Assembly: GCF_007904105.1 (NCBI RefSeq)
Contig: NZ_CP042325.1
Span: 434,001 to 498,000 of the forward strand
From: Corynebacterium sp. sy039
GTDB taxonomy: Bacteria > Actinomycetota > Actinomycetes > Mycobacteriales > Mycobacteriaceae
DNA length: 64,000 bases
Direction: 5' to 3'
Shown one piece after another: positions 1 through 8,335 of this stretch (position 1 is its first letter; each line of letters starts with the position of its first letter). Made by a program: the position numbers and the translations under genes. The notes below the pieces were generated by a model that saw nothing but the letters and a program-made list of their open reading frames with translations, was not told where the DNA came from and did no database searches.

Positions 1-1
1 T

Positions 2-271
2 AAAACGCTGAGCGAATTGGCTGGAGCTATGCGTGTGCTACCACAGGTTCTGATCAATGTGCCTGTTGTTGATAAAACGATTATTACTTCTTCCCCTAGC
101 GTTATTGAGGCAATTAACCAGGCGGAACAGGAATTGGGCGATACTGGCAGAGTGTTGCTGCGTGCCTCGGGAACAGAGGAATTATTCCGTGTGATGGTGG
201 AGGCTGTTGAGTCTGATACTGCGCGACGTATTGCAGCGGATTTGGCGGCTGTGGTGGCTAAGGTCAGCTAA
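2..271 (+). CDS. glmM: Phosphoglucosamine mutase, C-terminal fragment
   Basis: This is the last 89 codons of a gene whose reading frame is open to the left edge of the window. GlmM converts glucosamine-6-phosphate to glucosamine-1-phosphate in the cytoplasm, on the way to UDP-GlcNAc for peptidoglycan. The visible part is domain 4, with the phosphate-binding loop [15 protein letters not shown] near its end; the family usually has RASGTEP at this spot, so Glu replaces Pro. The opening [10 protein letters not shown] and the [10 protein letters not shown] stretch also fit actinobacterial GlmM. In mycobacteria glmM follows rplM-rpsI next to the ESX-4 genes, which would place those genes just left of this window (known synteny, not seen here). 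Confidence 0.93.
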   Translation, partial: KTLSELAGAMRVLPQVLINVPVVDKTIITSSPSVIEAINQAEQELGDTGRVLLRASGTEELFRVMVEAVESDTARRIAADLAAVVAKVS

Positions 272-354
272 AAAATAAATTATGGAACCTATGTGTGTGA
301 GGAGTCGTCTTTTGTAGTTAAGGAAGAAAAGTAAACAACAATAAGGGGTGGGGC

Positions 355-639
355 ATGCAATTGCGTGTGAATGAATCATTGTCAGTGCTTCAGACGTTAT
401 CGGATATTCTTGGGGAGAGACGAGCAACTCATGAAGCACTGCCTCCTTGCGTCGATCCTGATATGGGAGGACGCGATTTCAGTGTTTATGCTCAAGCATT
501 ACAAGCTGCTTATGAAAAAATTTATCGCAATACAGCACATAGATTAGATTTATTGGCAGCTGGTGCGCAAAAAGCACGGCAGCAAGTGCACAGTATTGTG
601 CGTACAGATGAGCAGAATGCTCGGGCATTGGGGGAATAA
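355..639 (+). CDS. EspC-like (WXG100-type) small helical protein, Rv3440c-like position
   Basis: A 94-residue protein with no signal peptide. It shows a short N-terminal helix (LRVNESLSVLQTLSDILG), a Pro/Gly-rich turn around residues 29-40, and then a long amphipathic helical part. That layout matches the EspC/T7SS-target family of ESX-associated proteins; this is by pattern, not by a search. A Shine-Dalgarno AAGGGG sits 6 bases before the ATG. The gene follows glmM by 83 bp and runs straight into the next gene with 3 bp between them. The same size and place are held by Rv3440c after mrsA/glmM in M. tuberculosis. The likely role is partner or cargo of the ESX-4 type VII secretion system; this is inference. 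Confidence 0.6.
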   Translation: MQLRVNESLSVLQTLSDILGERRATHEALPPCVDPDMGGRDFSVYAQALQAAYEKIYRNTAHRLDLLAAGAQKARQQVHSIVRTDEQNARALGE

Positions 640-642
640 ACT

Positions 643-2325
643 GTGACAGCACCACTTATCAATGCCGCTATCAGGTTATTTTCGCGATCTGTGCAGTCGT
701 TGGTAACTGCTTCACGCGGTACATACGCAGGTCCAGCAATTGGTATCGGAGAATTAAATCATGCACTGGGTGCCACGCAGGGGTTGGATGTAGCTGGTCT
801 CCAGAAAGCGAGTGCAGCTGGCATACAAAAACTCGGTGGATTGCCATCATTGTATAAGCCACTGTATGACATATTCGTTGATACAGCCGGTGGGTTTCTT
901 GTGGAAGGAATCAAGAAGCTCATCGACAAAATTGATGACGCTATTTCTGGAGCAAAAGACGCTAAGAAAGAAACACAAGCTGCTACTGAGGCAATAAAAG
1001 AAATAGACGAAGAGCATTGTGCCCGAACACAGCAGCTCACAGAACAATTGCTCAATGTGATTACAACTATCAGTGACACACTCAATAGTTTGGATCCTGA
1101 GAAACAATTACCGGAGTTTATTGATCTAGTAAAATCCGGTTCCAGCCTTATCGACGAATGTGCACAGGCAATTTTGCAATTATCGCAGAGTCGAGATGAA
1201 AATATTGAAGGCTGTTTCCAAAAACTGGTCGATCACTGTCAAGCAATTGGTGATCAGGGGGCAGCTGAAACATCTTCTGAGCAAAGTAGGATATGCGAAC
1301 AAGAGAAAACACCAGAGCCTACTAAAAACCAGAATAGTGCTCAAATAGGGCAAGGACAGAATACTTGTCCGGCACCACCTACTGGTACCGCGACACAAAG
1401 TAGATCTGTGCCGCCACCTGCTGAGCCTGCTGTTATTCCTACTACACCGGAAGTGCAGCCACCACCTGTAAATGCATTATCTACAGCGACGCAACCTGCG
1501 GCAGCAGTACCAACTGCTCCGGTTACTACACAGGTGCCAACAGCTCCAGCAGGGGCAATGACCCAAAACATTCATATTTCCTTAGGGACTAATAGCACCA
1601 TGCCGGCAATGGTTCCTACAGATAATCCATCTGTGGCAGGAACGGGAACACCACAATATCAGCAGATACACTACGGTTTACAACCAACACCAATGCAGTA
1701 CACGCAGCCACCATCACAAAATATCGGCGCAGATGCATCGCTATTGGGTAGCAATTCTTTGCTGAGTACAGATACTGGTGCGTTCTCTTATCAAGGTAGT
1801 GCTGAGGCTATTACTGCATTGAGTGTGCAAGGACAACAACTATGTCAGACGCTATCTGGAATCGGGGCACGTTTTATGAGCACTGGTCTGGATTGGGTGC
1901 TAGAACAGGCGCAGCAATATGAGGAATCTTTAACTCAACTTGATACAGTCGAGCAGGAACAGGCTAGTGCTGACCTTGCTACCGACACATCAGCTAACGA
2001 TACTACACCTTCTCAACCCTCTCAGCCGGAAGAAAAGAACATCGTCACGCAACCTGAACCTGCTGCACATATACCTGCTGATCCGCCTGCCGCTACGCCT
2101 GCTGATCCACCTGTTCAACAGAAACCAGAATCAGACTCTGCTCACGCTACGCAGGCACCACCACAGCCTGAGCAGTCGGTAGCACAACCTCAACCTAATG
2201 ATGAAAAAACCTGTGCAGCAGAGACAAAACCAATAGTGGGTGCCCAAGTGCGGACAGGCGGAAAAATTAGTGCAGATCTTTCTCAATCGAGTGATATTTC
2301 TGTTAAAAAGGCAGGTGCTTGGTAA
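643..2325 (+). CDS. Large Pro/Ala/Gln-rich protein, Rv3439c-like, candidate ESX-4 cargo
   Basis: A 560-residue protein starting at GTG with a strong GGGGGA site 8 bases upstream. Residues 1 to about 205 look helical, including a charged coiled-coil-like stretch near 85-130. Residues 210-375 are low-complexity Pro/Thr/Gln/Ala sequence, followed by a second helical segment near 380-450 and another Pro-rich tail. There is no Sec, Tat or lipoprotein signal and no clear membrane helix. Rv3439c of M. tuberculosis, annotated as Ala/Pro-rich, holds the same place. A small helical gene just upstream plus a large signal-less, Pro-rich protein is typical of ESX substrates such as Esp and PPE proteins. 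Function is unknown; secretion by ESX-4 is inference. Confidence 0.65.
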   Translation: MTAPLINAAIRLFSRSVQSLVTASRGTYAGPAIGIGELNHALGATQGLDVAGLQKASAAGIQKLGGLPSLYKPLYDIFVDTAGGFLVEGIKKLIDKIDDAISGAKDAKKETQAATEAIKEIDEEHCARTQQLTEQLLNVITTISDTLNSLDPEKQLPEFIDLVKSGSSLIDECAQAILQLSQSRDENIEGCFQKLVDHCQAIGDQGAAETSSEQSRICEQEKTPEPTKNQNSAQIGQGQNTCPAPPTGTATQSRSVPPPAEPAVIPTTPEVQPPPVNALSTATQPAAAVPTAPVTTQVPTAPAGAMTQNIHISLGTNSTMPAMVPTDNPSVAGTGTPQYQQIHYGLQPTPMQYTQPPSQNIGADASLLGSNSLLSTDTGAFSYQGSAEAITALSVQGQQLCQTLSGIGARFMSTGLDWVLEQAQQYEESLTQLDTVEQEQASADLATDTSANDTTPSQPSQPEEKNIVTQPEPAAHIPADPPAATPADPPVQQKPESDSAHATQAPPQPEQSVAQPQPNDEKTCAAETKPIVGAQVRTGGKISADLSQSSDISVKKAGAW

Positions 2326-2573
2326 TGGAATATGAGGAATTTATCGAAAGATTTAAGAAACGCACTCAGGAAAGATTAGAAGAGTTTGAGCGGGCAGTAG
2401 CCCAGGTGAAAGCAGAGGCTTTAGCAGGTAATGGCACTGAAAAAGATGGCGATGGTCGTCGAAAAGCAATGGAAGAATACAGCTTGAGAGATAGAGCTGC
2501 CTCGAGTATTCTGCCCCAGCACCAGGGCAGAAATAGACGAGGCAAGGTACGCGGTGTGCTGAAAAAATTGTAG
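2325..2573 (+). CDS. Small charged coiled-coil protein, unknown function
   Basis: An 82-residue, highly charged protein. Its first 35 residues (EYEEFIERFKKRTQERLEEF and on) predict a single amphipathic helix; the C-terminal part is basic and rich in Arg/Gly. I do not recognise the family. The start is the ATG in TAATG, where the stop codon of the preceding large gene overlaps by one base, so translation is very likely coupled. An in-frame TTG two codons earlier is less likely. The coupling suggests a cytoplasmic partner or chaperone of the large protein, but nothing in the sequence proves that. It ends 20 bp before a convergent gene, and I see no terminator in that gap. Confidence 0.65.
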   Translation: MEYEEFIERFKKRTQERLEEFERAVAQVKAEALAGNGTEKDGDGRRKAMEEYSLRDRAASSILPQHQGRNRRGKVRGVLKKL

Positions 2574-2593
2574 TGAATAGTTACTCGGGGTGG

Positions 2594-3559
2594 TTAACTA
2601 AGAAAAGGGATTTTTGATGTGGAAACTACATCGGCTTTTTCTTCTAGTTCTTCTCCCCAGAAAGAAGTAACCTTTTTCGCCTCGGCTGCTTCGTCGCTAA
2701 AACCAGAGTATTTCTTTTGCCCATCAAGCTGATGCAAAAGGAATCCTGTGGTCAGACCACGAATTAGCTCACGGTGAGACATTTTAATGCTGCCGATACC
2801 AGTGAAAAGCTTGAAGAACGTGTCCTCGGTAAGACTTTGGTGGGTAATATCCTCAAGTTCACGATAAGCAACGCTACCTTTCCACGCCGTTGCAATTTTC
2901 GGCGCATTGCCATAGTCGAAAATGGGATTTTCTTCAGCAGCTAAAATCAGACCTGGTGCCTCTACAGAACGAGCACTAATCTCAGCTGGTGGAGTAGAAG
3001 CAGAGGGAAATAAAGCTGCAACCGCTGCAATTTTAGGACGATGTGCAGCAGCAAGAATCGCTGCTGCGGCACCCATACCATGCCCCACAACACCGAGCTT
3101 GCTAGGAGACACCGTAATATTTCCAGTACCCAAACGCACACCAGAAAGTATCTGCAAGCATGATTCCAAATCAGCTGCAAAGCCATGTTGGTTAGGTTGG
3201 AATCCTTTTTCTGTATTCGGTGCAGCCACGGCAATTCCCCAACTAGCTAGGTGACGTAGCGTTGCATGGTACTTTGAGATGTCTTTCATCCAGTCATGCC
3301 CAAAAGCAATGCCTGGAATGTTCTTCCCCTCGGCAGGGGTATAGATTTTTCCAGGTAAACCGGCATAATCAAGGTCGCCAACGAGAACTCGATGTGGACC
3401 ACGCTTGGATAATTTTGACAAATGTTTGTTTAGATTTTCAGCCACAACTACCAAGAATAGAGGATTTAGCACAAAGAGGGCGGATTTTAAGGAAATTGTC
3501 TCTTGAATGGTTGATGAGATTTTCCTCGTATGGGCATATTGCGCAGAGGTATTGGTCAA
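2594..3559 (-). CDS. Alpha/beta-hydrolase-fold protein lacking the usual nucleophile
   Basis: A 321-residue protein of the dienelactone-hydrolase/chlorophyllase-like alpha/beta hydrolase fold, in the place of Rv3438 and likewise opposite to glmM. After a hydrophobic segment near residues 24-42 come the core strand PGIAFGHDWM, the nucleophile elbow VVGHGMGAAAA (about 158-168) and a possible catalytic His in DITHQS. The elbow normally reads GxSxG or GxCxG, but here the third position is Gly: the codons read GGG CAT GGT ATG GGT. The protein may therefore be a non-catalytic hydrolase or use another chemistry. The start lies 40 bp from alr on the opposite strand, and the ATG choice is uncertain because earlier and later codons are possible. 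Confidence 0.75.
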   Translation of the reverse strand: MTNTSAQYAHTRKISSTIQETISLKSALFVLNPLFLVVVAENLNKHLSKLSKRGPHRVLVGDLDYAGLPGKIYTPAEGKNIPGIAFGHDWMKDISKYHATLRHLASWGIAVAAPNTEKGFQPNQHGFAADLESCLQILSGVRLGTGNITVSPSKLGVVGHGMGAAAAILAAAHRPKIAAVAALFPSASTPPAEISARSVEAPGLILAAEENPIFDYGNAPKIATAWKGSVAYRELEDITHQSLTEDTFFKLFTGIGSIKMSHRELIRGLTTGFLLHQLDGQKKYSGFSDEAAEAKKVTSFWGEELEEKADVVSTSKIPFLS

Positions 3560-3598
3560 ATTCCAAGACTAACTCAAACTAATGGCATGATATTAACC

Positions 3599-4675
3599 AT
3601 GCACTTGCTTGAAACCCGCATTGATCTTTCTGCCATTGCACATAACACAGCGCACCTCAAAAAAATGGTTGCTCCTGCACAGCTCATGTGCGTGGTAAAA
3701 GCAGATGCATATAATCATGGCGCTGCACGTGTAGCGCCTGTGATGGCTGCACATGGGGCAGACCAGTTTGGTGTTGCAACGATAGATGAGGCATTGGCAC
3801 TGCGTCGCAGTGGTATCACACAACCAATCTTGTGTTGGATCTGGTCGCCGGAGCAAGATATTCTTGCAGCGATTGCCGCAGATATTGACCTGGCGATTGT
3901 TTCGCCTCACCATGCTTACGCCCTGGCAGGTAAGAACGCGCGAGTATGTGTGAAAGTAGATACTGGATTACATCGTTCTGGAGTGGATCGGCAGGACTGG
4001 CTGGATGTGTTTGGATTCTTAAAATCGCACCCGGAGCTGGAAGTGACCGGTTTATTTAGCCATTTTGCGTGTGCAGATGATTTATCTAGTTCCTATACGG
4101 ATCAACAATTGGCTGTTTTTCATGAAGCAATTGAGTGCGCCCGTGCTGTGGGGTTAAGCATTCCGAAAAACCACATTGCTAATTCTCCTGCGACCTTATC
4201 GCGCCCTGATACCCATTGTGATATGGTTCGCCCTGGTGTGGCGATTTATGGTATGGAGCCAATTTCTGGGCGTACGCATAACCTGCGTCCAGCATTATCA
4301 TGGGTGGGGAAAATTACTGTGGTTAAACCTATTCGAGCGGGTGAGGGCAGTAGCTATTCTCTGACCTGGCATAGTAAACGCGATGGTTATATTGCTGTGG
4401 TTCCGGTGGGTTATGCAGATGGTTTGCCGCGTATGGCTCAGGATCATCTCGAACTTACCATTAGAGGACATCGCTATAAACAAGTGGGTCGTGTTTGTAT
4501 GGATCAGATAGTGGTGGATTTGGGAGATAATGTTCATGGCGTATCTCCTGGTGATGAGGCAATTATCTTTGGGGCTGGCGGCATGAGCGCCACGGAGTTA
4601 GCGCAACGGCTAGGTACGATAAACTATGAGGTCATTTGTCGCCCTGGCGGACGTAGCGTGCGAGTGTATCACTAA
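3599..4675 (+). CDS. alr: Alanine racemase
   Basis: Pyridoxal-phosphate enzyme that interconverts L- and D-alanine for peptidoglycan, cytoplasmic. The protein is 358 residues from the chosen ATG. The PLP lysine lies in VVKADAYNHGA near residue 36, the other catalytic region is YIAVVPVGYADG, and RVCMDQIVVDLG is the conserved C-terminal motif. The frame is open further upstream, to 3530, but family members start at a segment like MHLLETRIDL, so the ATG at 3599 was chosen over the ATG at 3587. No Shine-Dalgarno precedes it. A weak -10-like TGATAT lies just upstream, so a leaderless start is possible. The next gene, tsaE, begins 15 bp downstream and is probably co-transcribed. Confidence 0.95.
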   Translation: MHLLETRIDLSAIAHNTAHLKKMVAPAQLMCVVKADAYNHGAARVAPVMAAHGADQFGVATIDEALALRRSGITQPILCWIWSPEQDILAAIAADIDLAIVSPHHAYALAGKNARVCVKVDTGLHRSGVDRQDWLDVFGFLKSHPELEVTGLFSHFACADDLSSSYTDQQLAVFHEAIECARAVGLSIPKNHIANSPATLSRPDTHCDMVRPGVAIYGMEPISGRTHNLRPALSWVGKITVVKPIRAGEGSSYSLTWHSKRDGYIAVVPVGYADGLPRMAQDHLELTIRGHRYKQVGRVCMDQIVVDLGDNVHGVSPGDEAIIFGAGGMSATELAQRLGTINYEVICRPGGRSVRVYH

Positions 4676-4690
4676 GAAGGGGCAGAGAAA

Positions 4691-5179
4691 GTGCATGATT
4701 TTCCATTAAGCGGACGACGTCGCCTAGAAACAGTATCTGACACGCAAGATTTTGCTGAGGAGCTAGGTAAGCATCTTGAGGCAGGCGATGTGGTTATCTT
4801 GTCAGGGCCTGTGGGGGCAGGAAAAACCACATTTACTCAAGGATTGGCTCGAGGATTAGGGGTGAAAGGGCGCGTTACCTCGCCGACCTTTATTATCGCT
4901 CGGGAGCACGCTAGTTTGAGCGATGGTCCTGCACTTATCCATGTGGATGCTTATCGTCTTATTGATGGCGAGGCGGGAAATGCCGTCGGGATGCTTGATA
5001 GTTTGGATCTAGAGACTGAGTTGGAGCAGGCAGTGATTGTAGCCGAGTGGGGTGGGGGGTTGATTGAGCGCATATCTGAGAACTATTTAGTCATTGAGTT
5101 TGATCGTAGGACTGCTTGGGAACAAGATGCGCAATCACAGGCGCGTATTCTTAGTTGGCAATGGGTGGAAGGCACATAG
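4691..5179 (+). CDS. tsaE: tRNA threonylcarbamoyladenosine biosynthesis ATPase TsaE
   Basis: A 162-residue P-loop ATPase that works with TsaB and TsaD to transfer the threonylcarbamoyl group to A37 of ANN-decoding tRNAs. Walker A is GPVGAGKT near residues 39-46. The family motifs SPTFIIAREH and HVDAYRL follow, and the AEWGG segment lies near the C-terminus. The start is GTG, with AAGGGG a few bases upstream. It belongs to the alr-tsaE-x-tsaB-rimI-tsaD run, the usual actinobacterial order (Rv3423c to Rv3419c in M. tuberculosis). Confidence 0.93.
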   Translation: MHDFPLSGRRRLETVSDTQDFAEELGKHLEAGDVVILSGPVGAGKTTFTQGLARGLGVKGRVTSPTFIIAREHASLSDGPALIHVDAYRLIDGEAGNAVGMLDSLDLETELEQAVIVAEWGGGLIERISENYLVIEFDRRTAWEQDAQSQARILSWQWVEGT

Positions 5180-5275
5180 CAGTGCCTGCGGTCAGTGTGA
5201 CTGAGCCAGTTATTACCTGTTCCTAAGCTCTGCTAGGCTTTTAGCAGAAATGAGATTAGTGAGGTAGGAATAATA

Positions 5276-5770
5276 ATGACACTTGCACCCAAGCTCAAAG
5301 CAGCTGTTGCCGCATTGATTGTGCTTTTCGCTATTGGACTGGGCGCTTTGGTGGCTTTCGGTCAGTTGAGTCCAGCTGCAGATCAAACCGGACCATTAGA
5401 GAAGAAACTTAAGAGTATTTCCGCTAATGGTATGAATACAGCGGCAATAAAAATTTCTGATGTTTATGGTGAAGATACCGCTGGTATTATTGCCGCGTGT
5501 CCTGGTATTACTGCTGGTTCATTTAAGCAGATGGGCATTGATTTATCTTCTGTTTCTTATCCAGTCAATGGACCACAGCGTGATGAAAGCTATTTCGTTA
5601 TCTTAAATGGTGAGGAATACAAGCCTAGTTTAGAGAAATTTGACAGCAATAAGGTTGATTTGTGTATATCAGGTTTGTCGGGGATCCCTATTGCCGATGA
5701 TGGTTTACTTATTTTTACTCATGATCCAGAGCAGGATACCTGGATTTTGCGCGGGTATTCTCCACTCTGA
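5276..5770 (+). CDS. Signal-anchored extracytoplasmic protein, unknown function
   Basis: A 164-residue protein with one N-terminal hydrophobic segment (about residues 11-29, AAVAALIVLFAIGLGALVAF). It is followed by a polar domain holding two Cys (in AACPG and LCISG), which could form a disulfide outside the membrane. There is no lipobox. The start is ATG with TAGGAA about 6 bases upstream. I do not recognise the family. It sits inside the t6A-tRNA cluster between tsaE and tsaB, with about 96 bp before and 66 bp after it. A short inverted repeat (5229-5235 with 5242-5248) and an extended -10-like TGCTAGGCT upstream suggest its own promoter, so shared position may not mean shared function. Confidence 0.7.
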   Translation: MTLAPKLKAAVAALIVLFAIGLGALVAFGQLSPAADQTGPLEKKLKSISANGMNTAAIKISDVYGEDTAGIIAACPGITAGSFKQMGIDLSSVSYPVNGPQRDESYFVILNGEEYKPSLEKFDSNKVDLCISGLSGIPIADDGLLIFTHDPEQDTWILRGYSPL

Positions 5771-5836
5771 GCGTCCTCTTAAGCATTGTTAGCATTTGTC
5801 GGCATTGTCAAAATTAGGATTAGGTATTAGGTAATT

Positions 5837-6544
5837 GTGCTTATTCTTGCAATAGATACCTCCACTTCTGATTTAGTAGTGGGATTAGTGCGCGTTGATG
5901 ATGCTCATACCTCGGCTTCCGCGTCGCAGCCACAAGAGTATGAGCTTATCGACGAGCAGGTGTTGGTGAATACTCGCCAACACAATGAGCTACTCACCCC
6001 TACTGCGGTGCAGCTTTTGGCTAATAATGATCTCACTTTGCGTGATGTGTCTGGATTTGTGGTTGGGCTAGGGCCTGGACCTTTTACTGGGTTGCGTGTG
6101 GGCATTGCTACTGCTGCAGCTTTTGCTGACGCATTATCGGCGCCTATTTGGGGTGTATGCTCACTCGATGCGGCTGCTCTCGAGTGCCAGCGGCAGTATC
6201 ACGGGCGGGTGCTTATTGCCACGGATGCGCGTCGTAAAGAAGTGTATTGGGCAGAGTATGTAGATGGTGTTCGGCAGCATTATCCACAGGTAGGAAAACC
6301 TGAAGATTTATCTGGGGATCATATTGATGTGGTGTCTATTCCAGATCATCTTGTTGCGCGACTACCAGAATCTTTATCTGAGGTCGTACGTACTCATGCG
6401 CGTCCTGGCGCATTATCTTTGGTAAAAGCGGTGGATTGGGCAGCTCCTGCACAGCTTCAACCATTATATCTACGACGTCCTGATGCGCAGGTTCCAGCAC
6501 CGGTGCGTGTATCATCTGCCTTAGTTTATCCGAAGCAGCCTTGA
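5837..6544 (+). CDS. tsaB: tRNA threonylcarbamoyladenosine biosynthesis protein TsaB
   Basis: A 235-residue ASKHA-fold protein, the non-catalytic partner that binds TsaD in t6A synthesis. The N-terminal strand ILAIDTSTSDLVVGLV and the GLGPGPFTGLRVGIATA motif (about residues 76-92) are diagnostic. The start is GTG; an AGG lies about 6 bases upstream. The gene precedes rimI by 38 bp. The length fits the family. Confidence 0.93.
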   Translation: MLILAIDTSTSDLVVGLVRVDDAHTSASASQPQEYELIDEQVLVNTRQHNELLTPTAVQLLANNDLTLRDVSGFVVGLGPGPFTGLRVGIATAAAFADALSAPIWGVCSLDAAALECQRQYHGRVLIATDARRKEVYWAEYVDGVRQHYPQVGKPEDLSGDHIDVVSIPDHLVARLPESLSEVVRTHARPGALSLVKAVDWAAPAQLQPLYLRRPDAQVPAPVRVSSALVYPKQP

Positions 6545-6582
6545 TCTGCTTTTATGAAAAATAAAAGAAAATAAAAGACGAG

Positions 6583-7068
6583 ATGAATGTTGAACTGCGT
6601 GAGATTACCGCCGACGATTGTGCCAGACTCGCACAATTAGAGGAAGTATTATTCCCAGGTGATAGCCCCTGGACGCTATCAGATTTCGTCCATGAGATTG
6701 CCCAATCGCACACGTTTTATATTGGTGCGGTGATTACCACTGCTGAGGGGGAACAGCTATTGGTGGGTTATGCCGGGTTGGCTATGTTGGGTGTTGCTAC
6801 GGAACCAGAGTTTGAGGTGCATACGATAGGCGTTGATCCGCGTTTTCAGCGTCGCGGAATTGCGCGATTGCTCATGGATAACCTCACTCATATTGCCGAT
6901 TCTTATGGGGGTGCTATGTTCCTGGAAGTGCGTACTGACAATGAACCAGCAGTGTCGTTGTATCGTTCCTATGGGTTTGAGCAGATAGGTGTGCGCAAGC
7001 GTTATTATCAACCCTCGGGCGCTGACGCTTTTACTATGCGACGCTCACCTCAACTCTTAAAGAAATAA
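6583..7068 (+). CDS. rimI: Ribosomal protein S18 alanine N-acetyltransferase (GNAT)
   Basis: A 161-residue GNAT acetyltransferase. Motif A, with the acetyl-CoA pyrophosphate loop, is IGVDPRFQRRGIARLLM near residues 82-98, and the C-terminal SLYRSYGFEQIGVRKRYYQP is typical of RimI. It is predicted to acetylate the N-terminal Ala of S18, and in actinobacteria possibly other N-termini. It lies between tsaB and tsaD with only 9 bp before tsaD, a conserved arrangement, so co-transcription is likely. Confidence 0.9.
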   Translation: MNVELREITADDCARLAQLEEVLFPGDSPWTLSDFVHEIAQSHTFYIGAVITTAEGEQLLVGYAGLAMLGVATEPEFEVHTIGVDPRFQRRGIARLLMDNLTHIADSYGGAMFLEVRTDNEPAVSLYRSYGFEQIGVRKRYYQPSGADAFTMRRSPQLLKK

Positions 7069-7077
7069 AGCTAGGAT

Positions 7078-8139
7078 ATGTCTGTGATTATTTTGGGTAT
7101 CGAGTCCTCTTGTGATGAAACAGGCGTTGGCATTGTCGAGCTTGCCGACGATGGCACAGTAACGGTGTTGGCTGACGCAGTTGCCAGCTCGATGCAAGAG
7201 CATGCACGTTTTGGTGGTGTAGTTCCAGAGATAGCGTCTAGAGCTCATCTGGAAGCGATGCAACCAGTGATGAAAGAGGCGTTGGCGCAAGCTGGAATTG
7301 ATAAGCCTGATGTGGTGGCGGCGACTGTTGGTCCAGGTTTGGCTGGGGCGCTTTTGGTGGGGGCTTCAGCGGCAAAGGCCTATGCGGCTGCTTGGGGGGT
7401 GCCGTTTTATGGTGTTAATCATCTGGGTGGGCATGTGGCAGTAGCAAACTTGGATGGGCAAAAACTTCCACATTCCATTGCTCTGTTGGTTTCTGGTGGG
7501 CATACTCAGTTATTGGAAGTGACTGCGGTTGGGAAACCTATGAAAGAATTGGGTTCTACTTTGGACGATGCTGCAGGGGAAGCCTATGACAAAGTCTCTC
7601 GCTTGCTAGGTTTGGGTTATCCTGGTGGACCCATTATTGATAAGTATGCTGCTCAAGGGGATAAAAAAGCTATTGCTTTTCCGCGTGCTTTGGCAAAGAA
7701 AGAAGATATGCGTGGTGAGCATCGTTATGATTTTTCTTTTTCTGGCTTAAAAACTGCAGTTGCGCGTTATCTTGAGCAAGCAGAAAAAGAAGGTCGGAGC
7801 GTCGATATTCATGATGTATGTGCTTGTTTTCAAGAAGCGGTCTGTGATGTTTTAAGTCTTAAAGCTGTTCAAGCGTGCAAAGATACAGGTGCGCAGGTAT
7901 TGCTCTTAGGTGGTGGGGTTGCTGCGAATTCTCGATTGCGTCGATTGCTTGGTGATCGGTGTAGCGCACAAGGAATTGAGCTGCGGGTTCCCCAACTCAA
8001 ACTGTGCACGGATAATGGCGTCATGATTGCGGCGTTAGCGGCAGAGTTAATTGCTGCTGGTGCTGCGGAGTCGAGTTTGACTGTTGGTACCGATACGGGG
8101 TTGGACGTAGAAGTACCGTTGCTTATTGCGGCGGAATAA
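7078..8139 (+). CDS. tsaD: tRNA N6-adenosine threonylcarbamoyltransferase TsaD
   Basis: A 353-residue catalytic subunit of the t6A complex, formerly called glycoprotease Gcp. It begins with the nucleotide-binding motif [17 protein letters not shown]. The metal-binding HLGGH lies in [11 protein letters not shown] near residues 115-125, and the ATP-binding segments [10 protein letters not shown] and [14 protein letters not shown] are present. The size matches the family. It closes the alr-tsaE-tsaB-rimI-tsaD run; the 196 bp that follow hold the groES control region. Confidence 0.95.
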   Translation: MSVIILGIESSCDETGVGIVELADDGTVTVLADAVASSMQEHARFGGVVPEIASRAHLEAMQPVMKEALAQAGIDKPDVVAATVGPGLAGALLVGASAAKAYAAAWGVPFYGVNHLGGHVAVANLDGQKLPHSIALLVSGGHTQLLEVTAVGKPMKELGSTLDDAAGEAYDKVSRLLGLGYPGGPIIDKYAAQGDKKAIAFPRALAKKEDMRGEHRYDFSFSGLKTAVARYLEQAEKEGRSVDIHDVCACFQEAVCDVLSLKAVQACKDTGAQVLLLGGGVAANSRLRRLLGDRCSAQGIELRVPQLKLCTDNGVMIAALAAELIAAGAAESSLTVGTDTGLDVEVPLLIAAE

Positions 8140-8189
8140 GGAGGAAGATGTCGTGAATATATCCTCATGTTCGCTTTTAGCAAAAATAT

Positions 8190-8234
8190 GAGTGCCAATG
8201 TTGAGGGTTGGCACTCGTGAGGGTAGAGTGCCAA
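8190..8234 (+). promoter_or_regulatory. CIRCE (HrcA) operator with an extra third half-site
   Basis: A perfect CIRCE element is seen at 8208-8234: TTGGCACTC, 9 bases, GAGTGCCAA. HrcA is the known repressor at CIRCE and controls groES-groEL. A further GAGTGCCAA lies at 8190-8198, exactly 9 bases before the left arm, so the middle arm could pair with either neighbour. The region lies 102 bp upstream of the groES start and would be in the 5' leader or promoter. Confidence 0.9.
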
Positions 8235-8335
8235 TAAGGTTGTCAAAACACACAGTTGTTCACCCGCGACGACGGCTGTGCTGGAATCACAACCGGCACA
8301 TGATAAGAAAACTCTTAACTCACGAAAGGAACATC

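Noticed and set aside
8192..8335. In-frame upstream extension of groES
   Set aside because: It runs over the CIRCE element, and the GroES fold starts at the GTG with a ribosome site.
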